Source: a bacterium (GTDB lineage: Bacteria > UBP6 > JAFGXH01). From it: a stretch of DNA of 64,000 nucleotides. Where the stretch lies: assembly GCA_027064085.1 (NCBI GenBank), contig JAMOQH010000172.1:1-64000 (forward strand), written 5' to 3'. Position numbers and translations under genes: made by a program. Of the stretch, positions 35,030-43,780 are shown in pieces. Each line of letters begins with the position of its first letter. The stretch's first letter is position 1. The notes beneath the pieces were generated by a model that was not told the origin of the DNA, did not search any database, and saw only the letters and a list, made by a program, of their open reading frames with translations.

Positions 35030-36934
35030 TTATTTTAATTCTAGTTTAATAAATGATAAATCATTATCGGGACCACGCCCTTTATGCTTTTTATCTGAAT
35101 CTTGATAAGTAAATTTTCTTTTATCTCCATTAACATCAGTTTTACCCATAGGAGCATCAATATATTTTCTTAATGAAGAGGCATCCTCAACTTTTGCCTT
35201 TTTTAAGTCCATATGAGCAGTGGAGCCCTTTGCAGGAATGTCAATATCACTCATAACAGGGGAATAATCGGTTAATTCTTGAACTCCATCATACCAATAT
35301 CCATTATATCTATCTCCTCTTTTACTCCACATGTGTCCTATTACATATAAGTTTTTTCCAACTAATCCTAAACCTTTTATATAATATCCTGCAATTTGAT
35401 CTGATTGTTTACCAGAATAATAAAACATACTCCAATTTACTTTACCTGTTTTTAAGTCAGAGTTAACTAAATATCCATCACCAAATTGAGTGTCATAACC
35501 AACAACTCCTTTGATGTTTCCGATACCAACTCTTCCACCTGCATATAGAGAGTTTCCTAAAACTTTTACTATCATAATATTATTTTTTTGCCCATGACTG
35601 GCATTTTCTTTTCCCCATAAAAGTTTTCCATCTGGATTTACTTTTATGTAGGCAAATGAAGTTTGGGCACCCCTTACATCTACAGAAGCATAAATATTGC
35701 CTTCTTTGTCTAAATCAAGAGAATTTATATTTGAACCTACACCTGCATCAATTTTTTTAGCCCAAACAATTTTAGGAGTTTTTGTGTTCATGTTAGATAC
35801 TTTCATTAAAAATGCTCTTCCATTTGCACTTCCACCAAGATATGCGTTGAATTTATCATCAACTTTGATGGCAAATGCTCTATCGTTATAACCAGCATAT
35901 AAATCTATAGCTTTATTCATATATAATGAACCATCTTTTTTATTTAATGTTAGTAGCATTACAGTTGCATTATCCAAAGTTGAACCTGCAACAAAAACAA
36001 AATCACCTTTAACATCTACAGAATAAGCATCTGCTCTTTGCCATGCAATTTGAGAACTTCTAAATTCAGGACGCCACACCTTCTCCCATACAATAGAGCC
36101 ATCTTTAGGATTAACTTTTATGATAAGAGCTGCGTAATTACTTCCTCCCTTTTTAGTTGTTACTCCTGCATAATATATGTAACCATCTTTATCTATAATT
36201 ATAGAATTTGCACTACCACCGCTTTCACCATTTTGGCCGGGGTCAATACTTAAGTCATGTCGTTTTCCATACCAAACTTTTAACCATCCCAAGCTACCAT
36301 CTGCTTTAATTTCACCCATGAATAAGTCAAAATTAAAACTATCAGCACCAGCAATCATCTTATTATTACCATAAAAATATGTATTACCGTTTTTAGCAAC
36401 AACAGCTCCACTAACCATTTCATCTAAATCAGCTCCACCAAGTACTTTATCCATTAAGGTTTTAGTATGAGTAGATAAATTTCCATTACTTCCACCTTTT
36501 CCTGTTAAATTAAGAGTAAATTTTTGATTTTTATTATAGGTAATTATAAGAGTAGCTTTTCTTAAATGAGATGCTATAGGGAAAAACTTTAAGTTAAAGT
36601 AATAACCTTTTTGGGGTGCTATTTTTAAATCTTTAACTTCAAGTTTTTTAGGGTGATATGAGCCATCAAGTATTTGAAACTCCTCTTTCATTACACCTTT
36701 ATCATGTTTAATCACTATAGAATTTATGATTAATTCTTTATCACTATTATTAGCAATTGTGAATAACTCAACATGTTTACTAAATAATGCTATAGTTGAG
36801 TTTGGAAATTCAAATGGCATATTATTTGTTTCACCATTTTTAAATTCATGGCTTTTTATCTTTAAGGTAAATGGATTTGTAGCAAATACATTAAAAGATA
36901 AAAATGCTATTGATAAAATTATTACTATTTTCAT
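35030..36934 (-). CDS. Secreted ASH-domain/beta-propeller protein (paralogue of its upstream neighbour)
   Basis: 634 residues with a Sec signal (IILSIAFLSFNVFA) and no lipobox. Residues about 20-150 form an ASH/choice-of-anchor-D-type sandwich (LFTIANNSDKELIINSIVI and ATLIITYNKNQKFTLNLTG). The rest is an SBBP/PQQ-like propeller with repeated blades of the form GNTYFYG, GYIYYAG, DFVFVAG, NAYLGG. It aligns along nearly all its length with the 812-residue lipoprotein upstream, lacking only that protein's Cys-rich N terminus. The 56-base gap suggests one operon. Confidence 0.8.
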   Translation of the reverse strand: MKIVIILSIAFLSFNVFATNPFTLKIKSHEFKNGETNNMPFEFPNSTIALFSKHVELFTIANNSDKELIINSIVIKHDKGVMKEEFQILDGSYHPKKLEVKDLKIAPQKGYYFNLKFFPIASHLRKATLIITYNKNQKFTLNLTGKGGSNGNLSTHTKTLMDKVLGGADLDEMVSGAVVAKNGNTYFYGNNKMIAGADSFNFDLFMGEIKADGSLGWLKVWYGKRHDLSIDPGQNGESGGSANSIIIDKDGYIYYAGVTTKKGGSNYAALIIKVNPKDGSIVWEKVWRPEFRSSQIAWQRADAYSVDVKGDFVFVAGSTLDNATVMLLTLNKKDGSLYMNKAIDLYAGYNDRAFAIKVDDKFNAYLGGSANGRAFLMKVSNMNTKTPKIVWAKKIDAGVGSNINSLDLDKEGNIYASVDVRGAQTSFAYIKVNPDGKLLWGKENASHGQKNNIMIVKVLGNSLYAGGRVGIGNIKGVVGYDTQFGDGYLVNSDLKTGKVNWSMFYYSGKQSDQIAGYYIKGLGLVGKNLYVIGHMWSKRGDRYNGYWYDGVQELTDYSPVMSDIDIPAKGSTAHMDLKKAKVEDASSLRKYIDAPMGKTDVNGDKRKFTYQDSDKKHKGRGPDNDLSFIKLELK

Positions 36935-36990
36935 ATTATCCTCTAAAAATTAATTAAATTGTTAATGATTGAAAATATTTTCACAAATGA

Positions 36991-39429
36991 TTATTGAATT
37001 TCTAAAACAGTATATGATAAATCATCATCTGGACCATATCCATTGTGTTTTTCTGAAGAGTTACTGAAAGTAAATTTCCTTTTGTCTCCATTGTTATTAA
37101 GAGTTCCCATAGGAGCATCTATATACTGCATTGAAGAATTATAGGTGTCAGCATCTTGAACTTCGGCATCAGGAAGGTCAATATGGTCAACTAAGTCGTT
37201 ACCAGTAAGAAGAGCGGTATCCGTTACGCTAGGAGCATAAGAAGTTAATGGTTGAACACCGTCATACCAATATCCATTGTATCTATCACCCGATTTTGAC
37301 CACATGTGTCCAATTACATATAATTTATTGGCAACTAAACCTAAACCTTTTAAAAAATAACCAGCAATTTCATCTGTTCCTTTTCCAGAATAGTAAAATA
37401 AAGACCAATCCATCGCACCAGTATCTTTATTAGCTTTAATTAAATATCCGTCACCAAATTGAGTATCATAACCTACTATTCCGTTGATTTCACCTATGCC
37501 AACTCTTCCTCCAACATATACTGAACCACCTAGGTATCTTATTGTGTATACATTGTTTTTTTGTCCAGTACTTGCATTTTCATTCCCCCAAATAATAGAG
37601 CCATCTGTATCAAATTTTAGAAATGTAAATGATGTTTGAGCTCCTCTAACATCTAGAGCTGCATAAACCTTTCCATCTTCATCTATATCCATAGAATTAA
37701 TATTAGTACCAACACCGCCATCAACTGATTTAACCCATTCAAGCTGAGGGTCTTGAGTATTTACTGAATTAACCTTCATAAGCATTGCACTTCCACCCAT
37801 AGAACCACCCATATAGGCATTACCATTATTATCTACTTTTAAACAAAATGCTCTGTCATTTTCCATGTTAGTTAAGTCAAATGCTTTGTTAAAATAAAGA
37901 GAACCATCGGATTTATTTAATGCTAAAAACATTACTGCTGCATTATCTAGAGTTGAACCAGCAACATATACGAAATCACCTTTAACATCTACTGCATAGG
38001 CATCAGCCCTTTGCCAAGCAATTTGACTACTAGCAAATTTAGGACGCCATACTTTTTGCCAAATAATTGAACCATCAGCAGGATTTAGTTTTATTATTAA
38101 AGCAGCATAATTACTTCCAGAGCTTTTTGTTGTAACTCCAACAACATAAATATTTCCCTCTGCATCCATAGTTATAGAATTACTAGAGCCTCCACTTTCA
38201 CCATTTTGACCTGGGTCAATACTTAAATCATGTTTAGGTCCATACCATACTTTTAACCAGCCTAAGCTTCCATCTGCTTTGATTTTTCCAATAATAATAT
38301 CATTATTAAATCCATCTGCTCCTGCTATCATTTTATCATTTCCATAAAAGTATGTATTACCTTGAGCATCTGTAACAGATCCACTAATCATTTCATCTAA
38401 GTCTGCTCCACCTAATACTTTATCCATAACTGTTCTTGTTGGAGTAGAAAAGTTAGCATCACTTCCACCTTCTCCAGTTAAATGAAGTACAAAGGTTTTG
38501 TCTGTATTGTAGGTAATGGTTAAAGTTGCTGTTCTTAGATGAGATGCAACTGGATAAAATTTTATTCTAAAATCTAATCTATCATTTGCAGGAATAACCT
38601 CATCATTAATTTCTAATTTGTTGTCACCTATATTACCTTCTAGTAAAGTAAATTCTTCTTCCATTACTCTATCACCATAACTTAAAACCATACTATTTAT
38701 AGTAACAGGGCTTGCTTCATCATTTAAAATACCAACTAAAAGAGGATACTTACTAAATAAAGCAATAGAGCCATGAACATTTGTTGGAATTGTTACTGTA
38801 TCATTATCATGAAATTCAACAGTTTCAGCTAAAAGATGAAAAGGGGCAGGGTTTGAAGTTCCACCTTCACACTCAAAAGTAGTTTCATTACAAGTTTTAC
38901 CAATTGCTGTACAATCTTGAATTGTTGTCCAAGAGTTACCACTTGTTCCACAAAGTTGCACTTTATTATTATTACATTTTCTTTCGCTAGGGGTACATTC
39001 TTGTGTATTTTCTTCACATACAAAAGTTGTAGTATTACAAGTTTTGTTGCTTGTGGTACAATCTTCTGTTACATTCCATGAATTAGATGTACATGTTTCA
39101 ATTTTATCACCATTACATCTTTTTTCATTATCTGTACAAGTAATTTCTGCTACACATTTACCTGCATCGCAAGTAGGTTTTGTAGAATCTTTACAATCTG
39201 CATTTGTTGTACATTCTGGTTTTGTATCTGCAACACAATTATGTTGGTCATTACAGATTTCATCTGTTTTACAATCAGATTTTGTTGCACATTTTCCTGT
39301 TGCTGTTTCGCATTTGTCAACATTACATGTTTGCCAATCTGCACAAGCAGGGTCACATTTGTTTTCATCATCGTTACCACATGCCACTATAAATAATGAC
39401 ATAATTAGCATAAAAAAAGCTATTCTCAC
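36991..39429 (-). CDS. Cys-rich lipoprotein with ASH domain and beta-propeller
   Basis: 812 residues. The lipobox is FIVAC (Cys17). Residues about 25-65 are the shared C-x-P-x-C-x2-WQ-x-C module, and about 97-185 hold two tandem units of roughly 45 residues (ERKCNNNKVQLC, then KTCN). The ASH sandwich and propeller of its downstream paralogue follow. The start is GTG at 39429 with AGGAGG four bases before it; the overlapping ATG runs straight into TGA. Its promoter lies within a long inverted repeat. Likely a surface-anchored binding protein; the ligand is unknown. Confidence 0.82.
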   Translation of the reverse strand: MRIAFFMLIMSLFIVACGNDDENKCDPACADWQTCNVDKCETATGKCATKSDCKTDEICNDQHNCVADTKPECTTNADCKDSTKPTCDAGKCVAEITCTDNEKRCNGDKIETCTSNSWNVTEDCTTSNKTCNTTTFVCEENTQECTPSERKCNNNKVQLCGTSGNSWTTIQDCTAIGKTCNETTFECEGGTSNPAPFHLLAETVEFHDNDTVTIPTNVHGSIALFSKYPLLVGILNDEASPVTINSMVLSYGDRVMEEEFTLLEGNIGDNKLEINDEVIPANDRLDFRIKFYPVASHLRTATLTITYNTDKTFVLHLTGEGGSDANFSTPTRTVMDKVLGGADLDEMISGSVTDAQGNTYFYGNDKMIAGADGFNNDIIIGKIKADGSLGWLKVWYGPKHDLSIDPGQNGESGGSSNSITMDAEGNIYVVGVTTKSSGSNYAALIIKLNPADGSIIWQKVWRPKFASSQIAWQRADAYAVDVKGDFVYVAGSTLDNAAVMFLALNKSDGSLYFNKAFDLTNMENDRAFCLKVDNNGNAYMGGSMGGSAMLMKVNSVNTQDPQLEWVKSVDGGVGTNINSMDIDEDGKVYAALDVRGAQTSFTFLKFDTDGSIIWGNENASTGQKNNVYTIRYLGGSVYVGGRVGIGEINGIVGYDTQFGDGYLIKANKDTGAMDWSLFYYSGKGTDEIAGYFLKGLGLVANKLYVIGHMWSKSGDRYNGYWYDGVQPLTSYAPSVTDTALLTGNDLVDHIDLPDAEVQDADTYNSSMQYIDAPMGTLNNNGDKRKFTFSNSSEKHNGYGPDDDLSYTVLEIQ

Positions 39430-39439
39430 ATTTCCTCCT

Positions 39440-39541
39440 AAAAAAAATTGAATATTATTACTTAAAAAGCAATGATATCCCTAATGTTTATTAAAATCAA
39501 GTTATTAGACGCTTTTTATTAAAAAATATTCAATTTTTTTT
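39440..39541. repeat. 31-bp inverted repeat enclosing a promoter
   Basis: The arms 39440-39470 and 39511-39541 are reverse complements at 27 of 31 positions: the outer 17 and inner 8 pairs are perfect, with four mismatches between. The 40-base centre (39471-39510) contains the -10 and -35 of the lipoprotein operon. An 18-base direct repeat of part of the right arm (39513-39530) recurs at 39574-39591. Confidence 0.85.
39472..39500 (-). promoter_or_regulatory. Promoter of the propeller-lipoprotein operon, inside the inverted repeat
   Basis: Minus-strand TTGATT (39500-39495), 17 bp, TATCAT (39477-39472). The start point would fall in the left repeat arm near 39465, so the leader RNA would contain one arm. 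Confidence 0.5.
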
Positions 39542-39608
39542 GTTTTTACAATTATTACTGTTGTTACCTATTATTTTTATTAAAAAATATTTAAAATTAT
39601 TAAATTAT

Positions 39609-39637
39609 TTGACAAATTATTTCTTTATTGTTATTTT
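39609..39637 (+). promoter_or_regulatory. Sigma-70 promoter of the acyl-CoA dehydrogenase gene
   Basis: TTGACA (39609-39614), 17 bp, TATTTT (39632-39637). The predicted start near 39644 coincides with the beginning of the palindromic operator. Confidence 0.55.
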
Positions 39638-39641
39638 ACAT

Positions 39642-39663
39642 AATGAATGAACACTCATTCATT
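39642..39663. promoter_or_regulatory. TetR-type fatty-acid operator
   Basis: A perfect palindrome with TGAATGA-ACAC-TCATTCA as its core (39644-39661), extended by AA/TT to nine-base arms. This is the 7-4-7 pattern bound by TetR-family fatty-acid degradation repressors such as Bacillus FadR, which are released by long-chain acyl-CoA. It overlaps the predicted transcription start of an acyl-CoA dehydrogenase gene, a fitting target for repression. Confidence 0.75.
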
Positions 39664-39702
39664 TTTTTAAGTTTGTTATTTATTATAAATATTGGAGGAA
39701 GT

Positions 39703-41487
39703 ATGTCAGGAAAGTTCTTATTATTAAACAAAGAAGTACCATCATTTATGACACCTGAAAAATTTGAAGACCACATTGAGGAATTTGCAAAAACAGCTAG
39801 AGATTTTTTAGATAAAGAAGTTCATCCTGTTGCAGAAGAAATCCAATCAGATGAAGCAAAAATGATTTTAAATCCTAAATTAATGGCAAAAGCTGGAGAA
39901 TTGGGTTTATTGATGATTGAAGTTCCTGAAGAATATGAAGGAATGGGGATGGATTTATCAACAGGTTTAAGAGTCGCAGAGCAAATGGATGAAGGTTCTT
40001 TTGGTACAACTTATATGGCTCATACAGGAATAGGAACTTTACCAATAGTATTTTTTGGTACTGAAGAACAAAAAAAGAAATATTTACCTAAAATATCATC
40101 AGGAGAATGGATTAGTGCTTATGGCTTAACTGAAACTGGTTTTGGTAGTGATGCACTTGGTGCAAAAACTAAAGCTGTATTAAACGAAGCAGGAACTCAC
40201 TATATTTTAAATGGTTCAAAACAATTTATTACTAATGCTGGATTTGCTGATTTGTTTATTGTATATGCAAAAGTAGATGGAGAAAAATTTACTGCATTTT
40301 TGGTAGAAAAAACTTTTCCTGGTATTTCAACTTCCAAAGAAGAAAATAAAATGGGGATTCATGGTTCATCAACTCGTGCTGTAATCTTAGAAGATTGTGA
40401 AGTACCAGTTGAAAATGTTATGGGAGAAATTGGTCAAGGTCATAAATCTGCTCTTGGTATTTTAGATATAGGTAGATTAAAATTAGGTATTGCAGGTGTT
40501 GCAGGAACTAAAAGAGCTATTAAACTTTCTGTAGAGTATGCAATTAACAGAAAGCAATTTAAAACTCCAATTGCTCAATTTGGTATGATGAGAAATAAAT
40601 TTGCAGAAATGGCAAGTAAATTATTTATGTTTGAATCTGCAATGTATAGAACAAGTGGTATGATAGATGAAGACTTAGCTAAAGTTGATCCTAAAGACCC
40701 GGATTTTAAGAAAAAAGTTGGTAAAGTATTTAAAGATTATGATGTAGAAACTGCTATGATGAAAGTAATGGGTTCTGAGCTTGGTTCTTTTTCTGTAGAT
40801 CAAGGTGTTCAAATTCATGGTGGATATGGCTTTACTGAAGAGTACGAAATAGCAAGAATGTATAGAGATGCTAGAATTAATAGAATTTTTGAAGGAACTA
40901 ACGAAATTAACAGATTATTAATTCCTGTTCAAATTTTAACTCATACCATGAAAGGTAAATTAGATTTAATGGGAAGCTTAAATCAAATATTGAAAGAGTT
41001 AAAAGAAGATAGTGTTGATAAGTCTTATGATAGTGAAAAACCTTTAGATAGAGAAATGAGAGTTGTAGAATTAACTAAAAAGTTAGTAATTTATACAGTT
41101 GGAACTTATGTTAAAAAATTCATGAATAAACTTGCTGATAAAACTTTTACATTTACAGAAGGAGAATACTACTATGAGCCAATTTCTAATTTAGTAATGG
41201 AAGCTTATCAAATGGAAAGTGGAGTTGTAAGAGCAAAAGAAATACTTGAAGCTAATATTAAAAATAAACTAACAAAAGAATATGTTGAATTAGCAACTTT
41301 TGAGGGATTTTCAAGAGTTAGGTCTATTGCTTCTCAACTAATTGCAACTTTATCTGTTGATGAAAAAGAACATTCAAGAAATATGGCTGGATTATGGAAA
41401 TTAACTATGGATTACCCTGTTAATACTGCTGCATTAAAAGAAAAGATTGCTGAAGTTATTATTGAGCAGGGTAAATATGTTATCTAG
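39703..41487 (+). CDS. Acyl-CoA dehydrogenase, long VLCAD-like form
   Basis: FAD enzyme of fatty-acid beta-oxidation, 594 residues. The FAD/substrate signature YGLTETGFGSDALG is near residue 140, and the catalytic Glu lies in RIFEGTNEI near residue 400. A C-terminal extension of about 180 residues resembles the VLCAD/ACAD9 group, which prefers long chains. ATG 39703 has GGAGGAA just upstream; an upstream in-frame ATG has none and would lie within the operator. Partner beta-oxidation genes are not nearby, so regulation through the shared operator is likely. Confidence 0.93.
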   Translation: MSGKFLLLNKEVPSFMTPEKFEDHIEEFAKTARDFLDKEVHPVAEEIQSDEAKMILNPKLMAKAGELGLLMIEVPEEYEGMGMDLSTGLRVAEQMDEGSFGTTYMAHTGIGTLPIVFFGTEEQKKKYLPKISSGEWISAYGLTETGFGSDALGAKTKAVLNEAGTHYILNGSKQFITNAGFADLFIVYAKVDGEKFTAFLVEKTFPGISTSKEENKMGIHGSSTRAVILEDCEVPVENVMGEIGQGHKSALGILDIGRLKLGIAGVAGTKRAIKLSVEYAINRKQFKTPIAQFGMMRNKFAEMASKLFMFESAMYRTSGMIDEDLAKVDPKDPDFKKKVGKVFKDYDVETAMMKVMGSELGSFSVDQGVQIHGGYGFTEEYEIARMYRDARINRIFEGTNEINRLLIPVQILTHTMKGKLDLMGSLNQILKELKEDSVDKSYDSEKPLDREMRVVELTKKLVIYTVGTYVKKFMNKLADKTFTFTEGEYYYEPISNLVMEAYQMESGVVRAKEILEANIKNKLTKEYVELATFEGFSRVRSIASQLIATLSVDEKEHSRNMAGLWKLTMDYPVNTAALKEKIAEVIIEQGKYVI

Positions 41488-41492
41488 TATAC

Positions 41493-41918
41493 TTAACTTA
41501 AATTAATCAATTCATAATCAATAATTCCAAATTTATTAAGCAATTTCTTGTAAATATCATATCTCATAGAAAGATATAAGTTTTTTACAGTTTTATTTTT
41601 TAAAATGTCTATTATGCTTGAATAAAGTCCTTTTTCTTCTAGTTCAAGCCAGCCTATTTCGTCTATTATTATATTTTGGGTATTTATCTCCAATAAGTAG
41701 TTACTTACTATATCAAAATTATCTTTATTAAACTTCATACCATTGTCATAACAACAGCAAAGTAAGTATCTATTCTTATTTATCAATTCAAAGTAGTATT
41801 TTCTTTCTTTTCTATTTACACATTTGGTAATGATACCATTAAAATTATTGTTTATTTTGTTTTCTAAATAAGTTGTTTTTCCTATTCCCTTTTGGCCAGT
41901 AATAATAATTATATTCAT
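41493..41918 (-). CDS. THEP1-like P-loop NTPase
   Basis: 141 residues. Walker A is GQKGIGKTT at the N terminus and Walker B is IIIDEIGWLEL, the IDEIGxxEL pattern typical of the NTPase_1/THEP1 family of nucleoside-triphosphatases. It is shorter than the usual 170-190 residues, with the middle region abbreviated. The ribosome site is weak; TATAAT on the minus strand (41938-41933) lies only about 15 bases before the ATG. It is convergent with the dehydrogenase, five bases apart. Its cellular role is unknown even in characterised relatives. Confidence 0.78.
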   Translation of the reverse strand: MNIIIITGQKGIGKTTYLENKINNNFNGIITKCVNRKERKYYFELINKNRYLLCCCYDNGMKFNKDNFDIVSNYLLEINTQNIIIDEIGWLELEEKGLYSSIIDILKNKTVKNLYLSMRYDIYKKLLNKFGIIDYELINLS

Positions 41919-41986
41919 ATTTTACCATATAAATTATAAGAATAAGTCTATCATTTTAATATAAATAAATCAATTTTGAATTAAAC

Positions 41987-42015
41987 TTGCACAGATCTAG
42001 TCATTTAGTTATAAT
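41987..42015 (+). promoter_or_regulatory. Sigma-70 promoter of the CsgG-like gene
   Basis: TTGCAC (41987-41992), 17 bp, perfect TATAAT (42010-42015), followed by a short leader with AGGAG before ATG 42044. Confidence 0.55.
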
Positions 42016-42043
42016 TTAATTTCTTATTTTACTAGGAGATGCA

Positions 42044-43780
42044 ATGAAGATAATTATTTTAATAGCTATAGTTTTAACAATTCCACTATTTGCAAAAGTG
42101 AATAGAATGACTATTCTTGATTTTGATAATAATTCAGGAGTCAGAAAATACAATTCTTTAGGAAAGGGTCTTGCTGATATGCTTACAACAGATTTAACCT
42201 ATGTTAAAGGGCTAAAAATTGTTGAAAGAGAAAAACTAAGAGAAATAATGAAGGAGATGAGGCTATCTAAATCTAAATATATAAGTAGAAAGAATGCTCT
42301 TAGATTAGGGAAAGGCTTATCTGCGAACTGGCTTCTAAAGGGTAGTTTTACAACAATGAAGGGTAGAATGCGTATAGATGTAAATATTATTGATGTTCAA
42401 AGTGGTGAAATTGTTGAGTCGGCAACAGTAGAAGGTTGGACTCAAAAATTCTTTAGTTTAGAAAGAAGATTGATAAGAAAGATAATAAAGGCAATACACA
42501 CTAAAGAACTTAGATTGAGTTATAATCCTGAAAATGATAAAAAGGAAGTTAAGGACTTTAAAGCTGTTATAAATTATTCAAAAGGTATTGATTTATATGA
42601 TAAAGGAAAATTTAAAGAATCAGAAAAAGCATTTAAAAAGGCATTAATGTTTGATAATAATTTTAATTATTCTGATAAATATCTAGATGCTTTAGAAGCA
42701 AGATTAAAGAGATATAAGCAAAATGATGTATTAAGAAAAAAATATCTAAAAAATAAAAAAATAAAGGATTTTATGGATAATTATAAAACATTAAAAAATG
42801 ATGAAATTAAGTTTTTTACTAGTTTTAGTAATATTATTAGTTCTTTAATGTCAGATAATGAATATTCTTCTGTTTTAGGACTTATTGATTATATGAAAAA
42901 AAATTCTCCTAAATTTTATAAAAATCCTAAATATATTAAAACATTTTCTACAATTATTGATTATTATGAGCTAAGTGCTTTAAAATGGCTAAAAAGAGAA
43001 CAAGAATTTCTTAAAAAAGGGGAAATATTTATTAATAAATATCCTAAAAATGATAATCAAAGAAATTGGATAATTAGATGGATGGAAGATATAGTAAAAC
43101 ATAGAAAAGAATTGCCTAAAAAAGAAAAAAAATATAAAAAAGAAAGTAGAAAGCTTAAAAGAAAATTAAAAAAAGATATAAAATATAGAAAACATCAAAT
43201 AAATAATCAAATTAAATATAGTAAAGACCCAAAAAATGAAAAAGAACTTAAAAAGGAGTTACAGGAATTACCATTGAAGCTTGAAAAGTATATGAAAATG
43301 GAATTATTAGGGAAAGCCATTAGATATGAACAACATAAAGAAGCTGATATTATTTCAAAAGAGCTTTTAAAAATGAAAAACTTAACTGATTATGATAAAT
43401 TAAGGATTTATAAATATATTTTAGAAAATTATGAGAGTAAAGGCCAATACAGTAAATCTTTAAAATATTATAATAACATAAAAAAATACTTGAAATTAGA
43501 TACATATAAAAAGAAATATATTGAGTCAAAAGAGTATTTAAAGAAATTAAAAAAATTTAAAGATGCTAATTATGATGATGAAATTGAAGAGTTGGAAGAC
43601 AAACTTGATTCTGATAATTTAGGCAGAAAGGAGAAAAATAAAATAAGAGATAAGAAAAATAGACTAAAAAGAGAAAAATCAAAACTTAAAAGATCTTTAG
43701 ATAAAATAAAAAGAGATTATGAAAATATTAAAAAATATATTGATTATATTAAAAGAGATGTTAAAAGAATGCCAAAATAA
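42044..43780 (+). CDS. CsgG-domain exported protein with TPR and coiled-coil
   Basis: 578 residues. A signal peptide (IILIAIVLTIPLFAK) is followed by a CsgG/curli-assembly-type domain (about 20-155: MTILDFDN, GLADMLTTDL, KIVEREKLREIM, ADWLLKGSF-like NWLLKGSF, IDVQSGEIV). A TPR-like pair lies near 180-215 (GIDLYDKGKFKESEKAFKKA), then a very Lys/Glu-rich helical and coiled-coil tail. There is no lipobox Cys, so unlike true CsgG it is probably periplasmic, as in the many CsgG-TPR proteins that sense or organise the envelope. It is convergent with the Omp85 gene, with no bases between the stops. Confidence 0.78.
   Translation: MKIIILIAIVLTIPLFAKVNRMTILDFDNNSGVRKYNSLGKGLADMLTTDLTYVKGLKIVEREKLREIMKEMRLSKSKYISRKNALRLGKGLSANWLLKGSFTTMKGRMRIDVNIIDVQSGEIVESATVEGWTQKFFSLERRLIRKIIKAIHTKELRLSYNPENDKKEVKDFKAVINYSKGIDLYDKGKFKESEKAFKKALMFDNNFNYSDKYLDALEARLKRYKQNDVLRKKYLKNKKIKDFMDNYKTLKNDEIKFFTSFSNIISSLMSDNEYSSVLGLIDYMKKNSPKFYKNPKYIKTFSTIIDYYELSALKWLKREQEFLKKGEIFINKYPKNDNQRNWIIRWMEDIVKHRKELPKKEKKYKKESRKLKRKLKKDIKYRKHQINNQIKYSKDPKNEKELKKELQELPLKLEKYMKMELLGKAIRYEQHKEADIISKELLKMKNLTDYDKLRIYKYILENYESKGQYSKSLKYYNNIKKYLKLDTYKKKYIESKEYLKKLKKFKDANYDDEIEELEDKLDSDNLGRKEKNKIRDKKNRLKREKSKLKRSLDKIKRDYENIKKYIDYIKRDVKRMPK

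Noticed and set aside
39044-39451. Open frame of about 135 codons on the plus strand
   Set aside because: It lies wholly antisense to the Cys-rich N terminus of the propeller lipoprotein, has no ribosome site, and its composition mirrors the Cys/Asn/Thr codons of the real gene.
42044-43780. True curli secretion channel CsgG
   Set aside because: No lipobox Cys, an added TPR and long coiled-coil tail, and no csgE, csgF, csgA or csgB genes nearby.
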